Positions 9,301 through 16,899 of a DNA stretch of 64,000 nucleotides are shown here, in pieces; the stretch's first letter is position 1; every line of letters starts with the position of its first letter. The position numbers and the translations under genes are program-made. The notes beneath the pieces were generated by a model, which saw only the letters and a program-made list of their open reading frames with translations, ran no database searches and had not been told where the DNA came from. This stretch comes from JACVRW01 sp036407035 (lineage in GTDB: Bacteria; Actinomycetota; Thermoleophilia; Solirubrobacterales; Thermoleophilaceae), in the NCBI GenBank assembly GCA_036407035.1, contig DASXAA010000094.1, forward strand, positions 4,361 to 68,360. Direction: 5' to 3'.

Positions 9301-11571
9301 ACGTTCGCACGGCCCGAGCAGCGCGTCCGCCGGCAGGTCGCTCGTGCGCGGCGGGGCCTTGGTCGCGTCGAATGCGCGCGTGCAGGCGGAGAAGCTCCGC
9401 GGCAGGCGATCGACGTGGACGGTGAAGTCGGCCTTCGTCTCGCCGAGCGGAGCGCGGGGATCGCCCGGCTCCGCGGCGAAGCCTGCGTCGTCCACCGCAA
9501 TGTCGAGCGGCGCGCCGGCCGCCGCGTCAACGCGCGCCCCGAGCGTGCCGTCCTCCTGGCCGTCGTCGTTCGCGTCGCGCTGGTGGAAGGCCACGTGGCG
9601 GACGTCGTCGACGCGCCCGGCCACCTCGAAGTGCTCGTCGCCCTGCGTTGCGAAGCTCTCGTCGCGGCCGACGACCGAGACGAAGTTGCCGTCGCCGCCA
9701 GGCAGGTCGGGAAGGCCCTCGCGCGAGGGCCGGTCGCGCACGGCGAACACCGCCCGCCCGAGTGTGCCCTCGGTGCCGCCGAGGCAGGCGCCCGCCCCGC
9801 CGCTCGCGGCCGCGTCCCACCTGCACGCGTGAAACTCCGCCGCGCGGAGCACGGCCTTGTCGGACACGTCGAGGCGGCCGGTGACGAACGTCGGCACGCG
9901 GTCGAGCTCCAGTTCGGCGTAGGTCCGGCCGGCGATGTCGGCGGGCGTCCGATCGACGGTCGCCCGCACGTCCGGACCGGCGTCCGGCGGTCCCATGCGC
10001 GACACAGAGAAGTCCCTGTCGGACCCGCCGGGAAGCTTGAGGGCGACGAGCTGCGGAAGCCTGTCGATCCGGGTGTCGAGGCACGTCACCTCCGGCTGGC
10101 CGCACCCGTCGCCCGCGCCGTCGTCGATCTCGGCTCGCGCGTCCGCCTGGACCTGGCGGTCCGCGATGTACACGGCGCGGGTCGGCTCGTCGCCGCTCGC
10201 CGGGTCGAAGTTCACGTTCGCCGTCTGTGGCAGCGGGGTGAGCGTCGCGTCGAACGCGACGCGACGCGCGTCCGCGGGCGCCCCCGCGCCGCGTCCGTCG
10301 ACGTCGCCGACCACCCGGAAGGGGCTGGTGCCGTCGCCGGCCTTGAGCGCCACGTCGATCGTGTCGTTGCCGGCCGCCTGGCGCTCGAAGCGGGCGGAGC
10401 GCAGCCGCTCGATCCGCCCGGTGGCCTGGAAGCGCGTGGACCCGCCAACCTGCGTGCGGGTGGCGAGCGTGAAGCGCTGATCGGGCCCGTCGCCCGGCAC
10501 CGGGTCCGGATCGCCGGCGAAGTTGCGGGCCAGCAGGTCCAGGGTGTCGACCTCGCCCGCCGGCGCGTCGAGCGCCACCGCGTCGAGGGCCGGCCGACCC
10601 CCCGGGCCCGGCGCGTAGCGCAGCTCGCCGCCGAAGCGCTCCGGCAGCCCGCTCGCCTTCACGTCCGCGTCCGCGACGATCGTGCCGTTCGCCTCCGTGT
10701 CGCGATAGGTGGCGTCGATGTCGGGCTTCCCGGTGCCCGACTGGTAGGCGTAGTCGAAGGCGGTCCTCTGATCCGTGGCGGTCGTGTGCAGGTCGAGGTG
10801 GCGCGGCAGGCGCGCGACCGAGGCGTCGATCTGCAGCCGCCTGCCGGTGTCGGCCCGCGTGACGTCGAAGCGGCCGTCGAAGGCGACGTCGGGGATGTCG
10901 CGCTCGTGGTCCCAGGCGACGTCGATCCCGTCCGCGCGCGGGTCCTCGACGAGGTGGACGCGCTCGGGAAGGGGGGCGAGACCGGCCTCGAAGGTGCCGT
11001 CGAACGTGGCGGAGTCGACCGCCGCCTTCACGGTCAGCGGCGCCGAGTAGCCCGGCGTCTCCACCACGGCGTCCAGCGGATCGATGAAGCCGCCGGCGAG
11101 CGGGCCGAGCAGCCTGGTCTTGAAGCGCGGCGGCGCCGCGCCGTCGTCTGGTGTCTCGTAGCCGTAGGTGACGGTCGCGAACTTCTGGAAGTTGTCGGCC
11201 GCGTCGAGGAGGTCCATCGTGAGCGAGATCTCGAGCGGCGGCGCCGGGGCCCCCCGGGCCTCGGCGGTCGCGTTGCGATTGACCTCGACGGTCGGTACGA
11301 GCGGCCGCGCGTCAGACTCGCGCACGATGGCGACCGACACGTCCACGTCGGGCAGCTGCTCGCCCGCCTCGGTGCGGCCGTCCACGTCGATGGCGACCGG
11401 GCCGGCGCCGAGGGTGATCTCCCGGTCGCGCACGACCGTGCCCGACACGGTGTGGACCTTGACCACCGATGCCGGGACGGGGACCACCGTCGCCGCGTCT
11501 GCGCTGAGCGCGAAGATCGTGCCGGCCGCGAGAGCCGCGAGCAGCGGCAGGAGCCGCGCGTGGCGGCGCAT
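3307..11571 (-). CDS. Giant secreted repeat protein (2754 aa)
   Basis: Not a recognised family. I start it at the ATG at 11571 because AGGG lies just upstream and a clean signal peptide follows (MRRHARLLPLLAALAAGTIF, ending near ALSADA). Residues about 70-1480 hold some fifteen diverged modules of roughly 80-110 residues. Each is built around a hydrophobic strand, an LP or VP turn and another strand, for example FDATLTPLPQTANVNFDP, DASVARLPRHLDLH and AVVTDLPDQLTATYDPG. A Gly-rich beta-helix-like stretch occupies about 2040-2165. Ig-like repeats (DSVAPRSRVQLGPGG and similar) lie at about 2300-2630, followed by a Pro/Ala-rich tail. No LPXTG signal or C-terminal membrane helix is seen. A surface or matrix role is inferred. 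Confidence 0.85.
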   Translation of the reverse strand: MRRHARLLPLLAALAAGTIFALSADAATVVPVPASVVKVHTVSGTVVRDREITLGAGPVAIDVDGRTEAGEQLPDVDVSVAIVRESDARPLVPTVEVNRNATAEARGAPAPPLEISLTMDLLDAADNFQKFATVTYGYETPDDGAAPPRFKTRLLGPLAGGFIDPLDAVVETPGYSAPLTVKAAVDSATFDGTFEAGLAPLPERVHLVEDPRADGIDVAWDHERDIPDVAFDGRFDVTRADTGRRLQIDASVARLPRHLDLHTTATDQRTAFDYAYQSGTGKPDIDATYRDTEANGTIVADADVKASGLPERFGGELRYAPGPGGRPALDAVALDAPAGEVDTLDLLARNFAGDPDPVPGDGPDQRFTLATRTQVGGSTRFQATGRIERLRSARFERQAAGNDTIDVALKAGDGTSPFRVVGDVDGRGAGAPADARRVAFDATLTPLPQTANVNFDPASGDEPTRAVYIADRQVQADARAEIDDGAGDGCGQPEVTCLDTRIDRLPQLVALKLPGGSDRDFSVSRMGPPDAGPDVRATVDRTPADIAGRTYAELELDRVPTFVTGRLDVSDKAVLRAAEFHACRWDAAASGGAGACLGGTEGTLGRAVFAVRDRPSREGLPDLPGGDGNFVSVVGRDESFATQGDEHFEVAGRVDDVRHVAFHQRDANDDGQEDGTLGARVDAAAGAPLDIAVDDAGFAAEPGDPRAPLGETKADFTVHVDRLPRSFSACTRAFDATKAPPRTSDLPADALLGPCERDDVLGRRSGALAVTPLAVVYRASEPTSVTGRARFDAPDPGDRGADGRARRHTSVFDAAVKDVPTELRADAILPEAPEGGKAGRKLEARYDASSPVSRIDFSAEARRSDSVCGDPRPDQEALCLEDAVVTDLPDQLTATYDPGADRGRFELSASPPAGGAPRPSLNKDDAGEPFTLSSVSPDPGATPLVLRGRVTGITPRVTGGLLTADVDGEGGRDLAEVELNACRDESGTDRCNGQAPFFDGVEEAEFDVTNALSGDALPAPAPGPPGVDHSATFTSRDGQFRAQGRVPDLRELLYSRLDPKTGAVIPTTRLRAGFGDGSATQPVRVYVDTDDGGEATVADAVVREAPHGIGLCLRGPVDPALVRPVSDVWCERQHPGKFALQSQLTLPASGAKPDIDLRRVLVGDSDRTSVVTGAARIDNLGQRVDVLAAADQEADGPDVLVEGRDGNGDLAPVAGRVGVELQNFVNDPETQLGPPAGEAGFPWAAADGRYRDPEDDARNRDPGGGDDPGGVNVVKAFSDAQGRFYAKASLPAVKRLAVQPGPCYTDARVRPPGDFPADRRPTYLCLRASAAQNRVLGIAARSLDEDGQALALEQGHFDKLPGGEENLRATVAVPPDGSELDPLCGEGIAMPCRPPLLSLETDRADGQGPEDTRFEGRIAVGDLDLIRRLGDVTPLDDSSRQLDFEQPPGEWPAEARGARVKLGSDAGRGAFALRAGLNFELPRFLDVYPPTIWTCTHLQPDPGDCNASGVGPDRNRGLESTDLFLKLTGAESKHDGSDRDFLGRVAVLDQPFGQGSQVVLTGAPEPDGRNGFGREVRGASSVTPENQHLLGEGSVDPSVYGARLPGHFDVRVNLRNDYNAQREILPGLFGAKPQQRFAQVDGRVNRPLSLTLRLNDKTYRTRSGSTVPGAQVSALNLPGTNGADEYARPSFRLRSELRPNFAGTTIGGNLLKVVPELIGALRALESLNLFSFGPTLSAPVPDYVDIKLNADPGGDGETTTSDAAHTVEAVAGPFGLKNDAELRAFRQVVTSGEASPGGVFGKGLPAPFTSQAIARFRDLGAGAFGELSFFGLIGARAEVNHLLDAIVGLTGDSTERARLGDVLLSVGVEAGDSGRAIVDTDARAQLAAQVYFKALFGLIKKKLLDVRTGSYDQPLDFQRCPGLSPTLHDGFTTADFKRAAAAYGFPKGISLPKLAGDVMAAITKALTPLSCKLHDSFDAGSQLVDANHPAPRYSVPGHPIDGMAPAPAPEPAPQPTDDAPAPPRAEDVVVPAGETRVACGALAARTLVVSGTLRAGAQGESDPAGNRCDGSLGIGATDVIVEPGGTIDGAGRGGGDGGSIDVTATGDVVVDGAISASGADASGSGAGGGDGGNVHLVGLHVDGSGTVSADGGDDGGAGGRITIDSIAPERPKLSAAPGVGGAQGRPDLGDALERAAEVELHPDNPGPFQATGTVKLDVHAINAGGGPLDVTVCRRGATVAPGGLADPALDPPAGAASVGALTGAAGTSCSTEHFDGPTDGIDQYSRTIVQTVPHGYHGWFALAAAPGGEEQPRLPDSASATLGVDLEAPAIRNLPPFERNGSARAACPSGSHCLLERVGRLEIVEDDANMSGVATDRCRVNGGAWAACGGTGVRAIELGAGDGLKVVEAQVGDAVGNVSQPVVVGRWFVDTLAPRTPRIALAYPDAAVNGWHRLPPRITVSSSDAGQSSGFPRGGLTLVRDGRARPCGGAATGSPAAGGAALATCSAAAAPADGVHQLAALARDLTGNVSPLQTDCEDGEPADHRCSIKVDSVAPRSRVQLGPGGFLAFRVVDNAGGSGFEPRTAPSALRFQVDFGAWRTWDPGGAYRLRKGAHTVCFYAVDVAGNEERPRCSRRVVVGAAPPAAVAPPAPIGQAGRPGSAAAPATPDDGPGRPVRAREPSGPPPAGPAPRAPRPGALPPVTCVGPSAAGHGWREVTVPAAKVADLLADPIAQTLGCGARRPTGHRAQSPRAPL

Positions 11572-11687
11572 CGTGACCCTGGCTACACCGAACTCGACAC
11601 GCCGCCGGCCGCGCATGGCGCGACCATGTCACCGCGCCCGCGGACGCGCATGAGCACAAGGCCTCAACTAGCGCCGGGGCCGGTCCC

Positions 11688-12695
11688 TCATCGGCGCGCC
11701 AGGCCCTGCGGCAGCTCACAGCCCTCGCCGGACGGGTTGTGGAGGGTGCAGGCGGCCAGCGTCTCGTCGCGCACGAACCGCACCGGCCGCTCGCCGTAGC
11801 GCGCCACGGCGGCGTCCCAGCCGTCCATCACGAGCTTCACGAACACGAGGTCCCAGACGCGCGTCCGCTCGTAAGGGTCCCGGCACTGCTCGTCGGTTGG
11901 GAACTCGAGCGTCGCGGGGGTCCGATCGTACGAGAGCAGCTCGCAGAGTTGCCCGATCCGGAGGTGCAGCTCCTCGGCGCGGCGCAGGAACGGCGCGTCG
12001 CCGATGACCGGCGTGCGGGGGCCGACGCCGAGGCCCAGGCGCCGGCACGGGCCGATCAGCCCGAGCGGCGGCATGCACGCGATGCCGCGCCACGGCTGCG
12101 TGTCGCGGGCGATCCACAGGTCGGGCACCATCGCCTGGAAGATCGCGTGGCCCAGCGCCTGGATCGCCACGCGCGGGTCGGCCGAGCTGTCCACGCGCTG
12201 GTCGACGGGCACGTAGCGCCAAAACGGGTCGTAGGGCTCGCGCCACCACGGGAAGTTCTTGCGCGGCAGCGCCGCCACCGGGTTGACCTCGAACCTCAGC
12301 AGCGACCGGTCCGTCGCGAGTCGCACAACCCCCGGGGCGTTCTCGTTGAACCGGGCCAGCGCATCCATCGTCTCCGCGACGCGCGCGCGATCCTCGCGGC
12401 CGCCGCCGGGCACGGCGATGAAGGCGCGGGGCAGGCTCCTGGACGGGCCCAGGTACTGGACCGGCCACAGGCGCGGCTCGCCGGCGGCCGCGCCGCCGCA
12501 GGCGCGGGCCTCGGGACCGAGCACCCCGTGAACCACGCAGACGAGCCCGTCGCGCAGCGGCGGCAGGACCCCGGCCTGGACCGTTCCGGCCACGAACATC
12601 GCGAGCAGGGAGAGACTCGCGGCGGCGAGCGCGCTGCTCAGCCCGCTCGTGTCGGCAAGGGCGCCTCGCCGTCGGGTCGCGCCGGCTCCCGTCAC
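11688..12695 (-). CDS. Membrane-anchored protein with pilin-like N-terminal Cys module
   Basis: 335 residues: a short tail, one membrane helix (about 22-42), then VCVVHGVLGPEARAC, the C-x12-C module shared with several genes in this window. The external domain is not recognised. It contains an ALGHAIFQ segment but no HExxH, so it may be a very diverged relative of the anchored peptidases nearby. The GTG at 12695 lies 8 nt after a TAGCGT -10 element, so the mRNA is probably leaderless. Its promoter is one of the shared TTGGGC-N33-TANNNT set. Function unknown. Confidence 0.8.
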   Translation of the reverse strand: MTGAGATRRRGALADTSGLSSALAAASLSLLAMFVAGTVQAGVLPPLRDGLVCVVHGVLGPEARACGGAAAGEPRLWPVQYLGPSRSLPRAFIAVPGGGREDRARVAETMDALARFNENAPGVVRLATDRSLLRFEVNPVAALPRKNFPWWREPYDPFWRYVPVDQRVDSSADPRVAIQALGHAIFQAMVPDLWIARDTQPWRGIACMPPLGLIGPCRRLGLGVGPRTPVIGDAPFLRRAEELHLRIGQLCELLSYDRTPATLEFPTDEQCRDPYERTRVWDLVFVKLVMDGWDAAVARYGERPVRFVRDETLAACTLHNPSGEGCELPQGLARR

Positions 12696-12703
12696 GGCAC
12701 GCG

Positions 12704-12748
12704 ACGCTATGCGCGGGCGGCCGCGCGCGAAAGAGCCCTAAGGCCCAA
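12704..12748 (-). promoter_or_regulatory. Shared TTGGGC-N33-TAGCGT promoter, leaderless
   Basis: On the minus strand TTGGGC (12748-12743) is followed after 33 nt by TAGCGT (12709-12704), then 8 nt and the GTG at 12695. The spacing and flanking GGGCTCTTTCG match the other copies of this element in the window. Confidence 0.7.
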
Positions 12749-12763
12749 GCCGGCGGTGGAACC

Positions 12764-13585
12764 CTACCCCGCGACCGCGTGGCGTCCGTTCAGCGCGGGC
12801 GACGCCGGCGCCGCGGCCTTGGCGCGCTGCTGGGCCACGGCCAGCCAGATGATCGTGCGGTCGCGGGCGCTCGAGAAGTCGAGCCCGGTCAGCTCGGAGA
12901 TGCGGCGCAGCCGGTAGCTGAGCGTGTTGCGGTGGACCGGCAGCGCGGCCGCGGTGCGCTGGCGGTCGAAGTCGCATACCGCCAGTGTCTCGACGGTCGC
13001 CGCGAGCTGCTCGTTCACGAGTGGGCCGAACACGATCTCCTCGATCCGGGACGAGACGCGTCCCGAACCGTGGATCAGCAGCTCGAGCAGGAACTCGTTC
13101 GCGCCCACCCGGCCGCACACGCCCGCCCGGCGTGCGATGTCGGCCTGTGCGCGCAGCTCCGCCAGCACCGGCGGCAGCTCGGCCCGTGCCGTCGGCTCGG
13201 ACTCCGCCACCACGAGCTCGTCGCCGTCGGCGAAGCGCTCGTAGGCGATGCGGGAGACCGTCAGGCCGACCACCCGCTGCCCCTCGCTGATGGCGAGCGC
13301 GCCGGCCTCGCGCAGGCGCTTCGCGAGCGCGGCGTGCCGCAGCGCCTGCCCGTTGTGGAAGACGGCCGCGAACGCCGCGTACTCCTCCCGCAGTGGAAAG
13401 CGAAGGCGCTCGGCGAGCTCCTGGCACTCGGGGCTCAGCCGGCGCCCGCTGCACAGGGCCGCGCCGAGCCCGCGCACTGCCCGCTCTATGTCCGGCGCGG
13501 GTCTAGCCGGCGCGATCGCTCCCGGCGGACGCTGCGCATCCACGCCGGCGTCGGGCCTGTTCCACAGCTGCTGAGTCGCATCCAT
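12764..13585 (-). CDS. PucR-type transcriptional regulator
   Basis: 273 residues. The C-terminus is the PucR/CdaR-type helix-turn-helix: FDRQRTAAALPVHRNTLSYR, then LRRISELTGLDFSSARDRT, at about residues 210-255. The middle region is the regulator domain typical of the family (GSGRVSSRIEEIVFGPLV). It is clearly paralogous to 48492-49676 but lacks about 120 N-terminal residues that the paralogue has. The gene lies immediately upstream of the anchored-protein gene 11688-12695 on the same strand, though that gene has its own promoter. Inducer and targets unknown; control of the neighbouring surface genes is a guess. Confidence 0.88.
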   Translation of the reverse strand: MDATQQLWNRPDAGVDAQRPPGAIAPARPAPDIERAVRGLGAALCSGRRLSPECQELAERLRFPLREEYAAFAAVFHNGQALRHAALAKRLREAGALAISEGQRVVGLTVSRIAYERFADGDELVVAESEPTARAELPPVLAELRAQADIARRAGVCGRVGANEFLLELLIHGSGRVSSRIEEIVFGPLVNEQLAATVETLAVCDFDRQRTAAALPVHRNTLSYRLRRISELTGLDFSSARDRTIIWLAVAQQRAKAAAPASPALNGRHAVAG

Positions 13586-13707
13586 TCCATCCCCCCGAGT
13601 CCCTCGGCGAGGAGTGCCGCTCGCCCGTCCGTAGCGAGTTCATTCTCGGGTCCTCACCGCTAGCGACACTCTCACCGTGCAAGCCACGAGTCCATCCCGG
13701 AAATCCC

Positions 13708-15099
13708 CTAATTTTGCAGGCTCGACTGGGCGAGCTCCGCCGTCCGAGGGGCGGCGGCGGCCTCCCGTGGCCGGGCGGCACGCCCGCAGCACGGGCAGGG
13801 TGAGACGGCGACCGGCTGGCCGCACCAGCTGCAGTCCCATCGCGCGGCGTCGCGGAGCAGCTCGACCGCGAGACGTTCCGGGTCGCGCGGGTAGACGACC
13901 GCCTCGACCAGGCGACCCGTGCCCCACCACAGCGGCCCCGCCGGCGTGGGCGCGACCGCGACCGAAGGCAACCCCGCGAGCTGCGGGAATGCGGCCGTGA
14001 GCCGCCCCGGCTCGGCGCGGCGCGCGCTCACCGCGACAGCCGCCGCCGGGTCGAGCTGCAGCTCGTGTCGGCCCGCGCGCGCCCGGTGGACCGACGCTGA
14101 CTCTCCGGCGGCCAGTACGACGAAGCCCTGGCCAGGGAGCGGCGACAGCAGCCGCAGCGCCCAGGGCGGCTTCGGCTCGCTCAGCCCGGTGACGGTGCCG
14201 AGCCACGCGACGGCGAACAGCCGCCGCTCGACCGCTCGCAGGACCGACGCCACCAGCCCGGGGCCCGCCATGCGCCCTCCGAGCGCCGACGCGCAGGCGG
14301 CAAGGACCGCCGCCTGGAGCGGCGGGCAGGGCGTGCGGTGGACCGCGATCAGCGGGTCGTCGAGCGTCCGCCTTGCGAGCGCGAAGCTCGCCCGCCCAGC
14401 GGCGGGAAACCAGTCCGGCACGATCGCCACGACACCGCCGCCGGCGGCGACACCCGCCTCGAGCAGGTCGACCAGGACGGGCACCTCCGCCTGCGTCGGC
14501 GTCTCGAGCACGCAGTCGATCCGGCCCTGCCCCTCCAGCAGGCGCAGCGGCTCGAGGCCAAGCCCGATGACGACCGGGGGCCGGTGCGAACCGAGTCCGG
14601 TGGGCGTCCCTCGCGGAGGGCGGTCCCGCGGCGGCTCGCCCGGCTGTCCGTCGCGCGGGCGCGGCGCCGGCGCCGGCGGCGGAGGCGGCGCGCTCTGCTC
14701 CGGCGACTGATCGCCGGACGCCGCGAGCGGCCCCAGCGCCCTCCTACCGAGAGCCCCCCCGCTGTAGACCATCACGCACGCGACCGCGAACCTCAGCTCC
14801 CGTTCCGGCAGCCCCTGGGCGATCGTCACCCCGACGACGACGCCGATCGGGGCGACGAGACCGATACGGAAGGCGTCGCGGACGTTCACCCTGCCGTAGG
14901 CGTGGTGGCGCCAGGCGCCGGCCGAGGTGGTGATCGCCATCGTCAGGAGCGACGTGCCCGCGGCGGTGTGGATCGACATGCCGAGCAGCAGCGTGAATCC
15001 CGGAATGAAAACGAGGCCGCCTCCGATGCCGAGCATCCCGCTGACCAGGCCGCCGGCCACGCCGATGCCGACGGCCAGGCAGACCTCGGACGCATCCAT
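13708..15099 (-). CDS. Half-size TauE/SafE domain fused to an unrecognised domain and zinc ribbon
   Basis: 463 residues. Residues about 1-115 are a four-helix half of a TauE/SafE transporter: the GMLGIGGGLVFIPG motif near the start, then a second helix pair (FRIGLVAPIGVVVG). A Pro-rich linker follows. A soluble domain of roughly 280 residues comes next, with a VVIGLGLEPLRLLEGQ start and a VYPRDPERLAVELLRDAARW segment that I do not recognise. The C-terminus carries two Cys pairs (CSWC and CPCC) that look like a zinc ribbon. The start codon overlaps the stop of the preceding TauE half in TGATG. The two halves probably form one membrane unit. Confidence 0.75.
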   Translation of the reverse strand: MDASEVCLAVGIGVAGGLVSGMLGIGGGLVFIPGFTLLLGMSIHTAAGTSLLTMAITTSAGAWRHHAYGRVNVRDAFRIGLVAPIGVVVGVTIAQGLPERELRFAVACVMVYSGGALGRRALGPLAASGDQSPEQSAPPPPPAPAPRPRDGQPGEPPRDRPPRGTPTGLGSHRPPVVIGLGLEPLRLLEGQGRIDCVLETPTQAEVPVLVDLLEAGVAAGGGVVAIVPDWFPAAGRASFALARRTLDDPLIAVHRTPCPPLQAAVLAACASALGGRMAGPGLVASVLRAVERRLFAVAWLGTVTGLSEPKPPWALRLLSPLPGQGFVVLAAGESASVHRARAGRHELQLDPAAAVAVSARRAEPGRLTAAFPQLAGLPSVAVAPTPAGPLWWGTGRLVEAVVYPRDPERLAVELLRDAARWDCSWCGQPVAVSPCPCCGRAARPREAAAAPRTAELAQSSLQN

Positions 15100-15515
15100 C
15101 AGAGCACCAGCCCGAAGGCCACGGCGACGAACACGAACGAGAGCGCGCCCGCGAGCACGCGCTGCGGGACGCGCTGCTGGAGCGTCGCGCCGGCCACGGC
15201 GCTGCCGGCCGCGGGCACGGCGACGAGCAGCGCGACCGCCACGTCGACCGCTCCGTACGCCGCGGCGATCGCGGCTCCCGTGGCCGTCACGAGGCAGTTC
15301 GCGGCGAGCGACGTCGCGGCCGCCTCGTGCTCGCCGTAGGAGAACCACAGGACCAGCGCCGGGATGATGAAGGCCCCAGCCCCGATTCCGAACAGACCGC
15401 TGTAGGTGCCCACCACCAGCCCGAGAGCTCCCAGGACGACAGGCCGCGGAAGCTCCCGGACCCCGCGGGCGTGACCACCGGAGGTCTCGGGGCGGGAGAG
15501 TCCGGGGGCCGCCAT
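15099..15515 (-). CDS. TauE/SafE family half-transporter
   Basis: 138 residues with four predicted helices and the family motif YSGLFGIGAGAFIIPALVL near residues 35-53. TauE/SafE proteins export or import sulfite, sulfoacetate and other organosulfur anions. A normal member is about 250 residues with two such halves in one chain; here the second half is the next gene, overlapping by 1 nt. I chose the ATG at 15515 because TACGTT lies 6 nt upstream (leaderless); an ATG at 15533 is also possible. It is divergent from a phosphosulfolactate synthase-like gene, which fits a sulfonate or sulfite role. Confidence 0.75.
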   Translation of the reverse strand: MAAPGLSRPETSGGHARGVRELPRPVVLGALGLVVGTYSGLFGIGAGAFIIPALVLWFSYGEHEAAATSLAANCLVTATGAAIAAAYGAVDVAVALLVAVPAAGSAVAGATLQQRVPQRVLAGALSFVFVAVAFGLVL

Positions 15516-15673
15516 GCGCGGAACGTAGGTCATTGCCGCAGGCGCGCAAGCGCGGCGCAGCGAAAAGCCCGCGGCGAGGGGCAACACGGGGCGGCATGCA
15601 TACATGTCCGATGCGGCCTTGGGTGGGCCGAACAATCTCGTCGGCCAAGCGTGGCCTCCGGCGCGTAGCCGGA

Positions 15674-15688
15674 TAGCTTGAACGTGGC
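15674..15688 (+). promoter_or_regulatory. Leaderless -10 element of the ComA-like gene
   Basis: TAGCTT at 15674-15679, then 9 nt to the ATG at 15689. No Shine-Dalgarno sequence is present. The spacing matches the other leaderless starts in the window. Confidence 0.55.
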
Positions 15689-16477
15689 ATGACCCACTTG
15701 GGACGCGGCCACATCGCGATCGACGGGCTCTTCGAGGGACGCGCTCGCAAGCCGCGGATGTCCGCGCTGATGTGCGTCACCGACGACGGGGCGCCGCTCG
15801 CGCTCTTCGCCGAGGTCGTGCGCTCCCACGGCGGGCTGGTGGACCTGATGAAGCTTGGGTCGTGCACGGCGCTGCTGCAGGACCGCCTGATGGAGAAGGT
15901 GGAGGTGCTGCGCGAGGCGGATGTGCCGTTCCACTTCGGGGGCACCCTGTTCGAGAAGGCGGTGCTCGGGGATCGCATCGTGGAGTACGTGGCGATGCTG
16001 CGCCGCTGCGGCTGTCGCCACGTGGAGATCTCGGACGCGACCATTCTGCTCCCCCGCGAGGTGAAGCTGGCGCACATCGCCAACTTCGCCGCAGAGTTCA
16101 CGGTCCTCGCGGAGGTGGGCGCCAAGGCCCCCGGCCGGAGCGCCAGGATGTCGCCGGAGGACTGGGTCGAGGAGCTGCACGAGACGCTCGACGCCGGCGC
16201 CTCGTACGCGGTGATCGAGACCGGCGGGTCGGGGCGCAGCGGCCTATGCCGCGAGGACGGAAGCATCCGCCACGGCGTCCTCGCCGCCATCCTCGCGGAC
16301 GGGCCGCCCGCCGAGCGGATCATCTTCGAGGCCGCGAACAGGCGGCTGCAGGCCGAGATCTTCCGCCGCGTGGGAAGCGATGCGAACCTCGCCAACGTGC
16401 CGCTCCTCGACGTGATCGGGGCCGAGACCCTGAGGCTGGGCCTCAGCCCCGACACCATGCTGCATGCCGCCCGCTAG
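15689..16477 (+). CDS. Phosphosulfolactate synthase (ComA) family protein
   Basis: 262 residues, TIM-barrel ComA family. This family includes the enzyme that adds sulfite to phosphoenolpyruvate to give phosphosulfolactate, the first step of coenzyme M-type and sulfolactate synthesis. Visible family features are DLMKLGSCTALL (52-63), HFGGTLFEKAV (82-92) and HVEISDATILLPRE (111-124). It starts at an ATG 9 nt after a TAGCTT element. It is divergently transcribed from the split TauE/SafE genes, so a sulfonate biosynthesis and export unit is plausible. In other actinobacteria ComA-like proteins may have other roles, so the substrate is tentative. Confidence 0.8.
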   Translation: MTHLGRGHIAIDGLFEGRARKPRMSALMCVTDDGAPLALFAEVVRSHGGLVDLMKLGSCTALLQDRLMEKVEVLREADVPFHFGGTLFEKAVLGDRIVEYVAMLRRCGCRHVEISDATILLPREVKLAHIANFAAEFTVLAEVGAKAPGRSARMSPEDWVEELHETLDAGASYAVIETGGSGRSGLCREDGSIRHGVLAAILADGPPAERIIFEAANRRLQAEIFRRVGSDANLANVPLLDVIGAETLRLGLSPDTMLHAAR

Positions 16478-16486
16478 CCGGCGCCC

Positions 16487-16888
16487 TCAGTACATGTTCG
16501 CGGCGTCCGGGTAGTACTTGAACTCGACCACGTTGTTCGACGGGTCGAGCAGGTAGAAGGTCGTGTGCTCCTCCCGCTCGCCCTTGACCTTCGCGTAGTC
16601 GTTGCGGAAGAAGGGAAGTTCCTTCTCCCTGGCGCGCGCCAGTATCTTCGCGTGGTCCTCCTTGTCGCGGAATGTGATTCCGAAGTGTCGCGGGTAGATC
16701 GTGGGCTTCTCGTCCACCCTGTCGGGCGCGAGGCGGCAGACGATCTGATCCCCGAAGAACTCGAAGGTCACGCGATCGTCGTGCATGCGCGCGAGCCGGC
16801 AGCCGAGGCCCTTCTCGTAGAAGTCGACCGCGGCGTCGAGGTCGGCACAGGGGATGGCCAGGTGGAAGACGTCCTCGGAGCTTCGCAA
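16487..16888 (-). CDS. VOC (glyoxalase/dioxygenase) family protein
   Basis: 133 residues with the two beta-alpha-beta-beta-beta units of the vicinal-oxygen-chelate fold. Probable metal ligands are H9 (VFHLAIP), H68 (PRHFGITF) and E122 (NNVVEFKYY). I start it at a TTG at 16888 because AAGGAG lies about 7 nt upstream and the family begins directly with the first strand. It follows the cupin gene by 11 nt on the same strand, so the two are probably co-transcribed. Family members include extradiol dioxygenases and glyoxalases; the substrate is unknown. Confidence 0.8.
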   Translation of the reverse strand: MRSSEDVFHLAIPCADLDAAVDFYEKGLGCRLARMHDDRVTFEFFGDQIVCRLAPDRVDEKPTIYPRHFGITFRDKEDHAKILARAREKELPFFRNDYAKVKGEREEHTTFYLLDPSNNVVEFKYYPDAANMY

Positions 16889-16899
16889 CGTGTGTCTCC

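Noticed and set aside
6751..11799. 1682-codon open frame on the plus strand
   Set aside because: Antisense to the giant protein, with monotonous Arg/Gly/Ala/Val composition and no domain signal; a by-product of high GC content. The same applies to the long opposite frames over 52497-54794 and 55676-59074.
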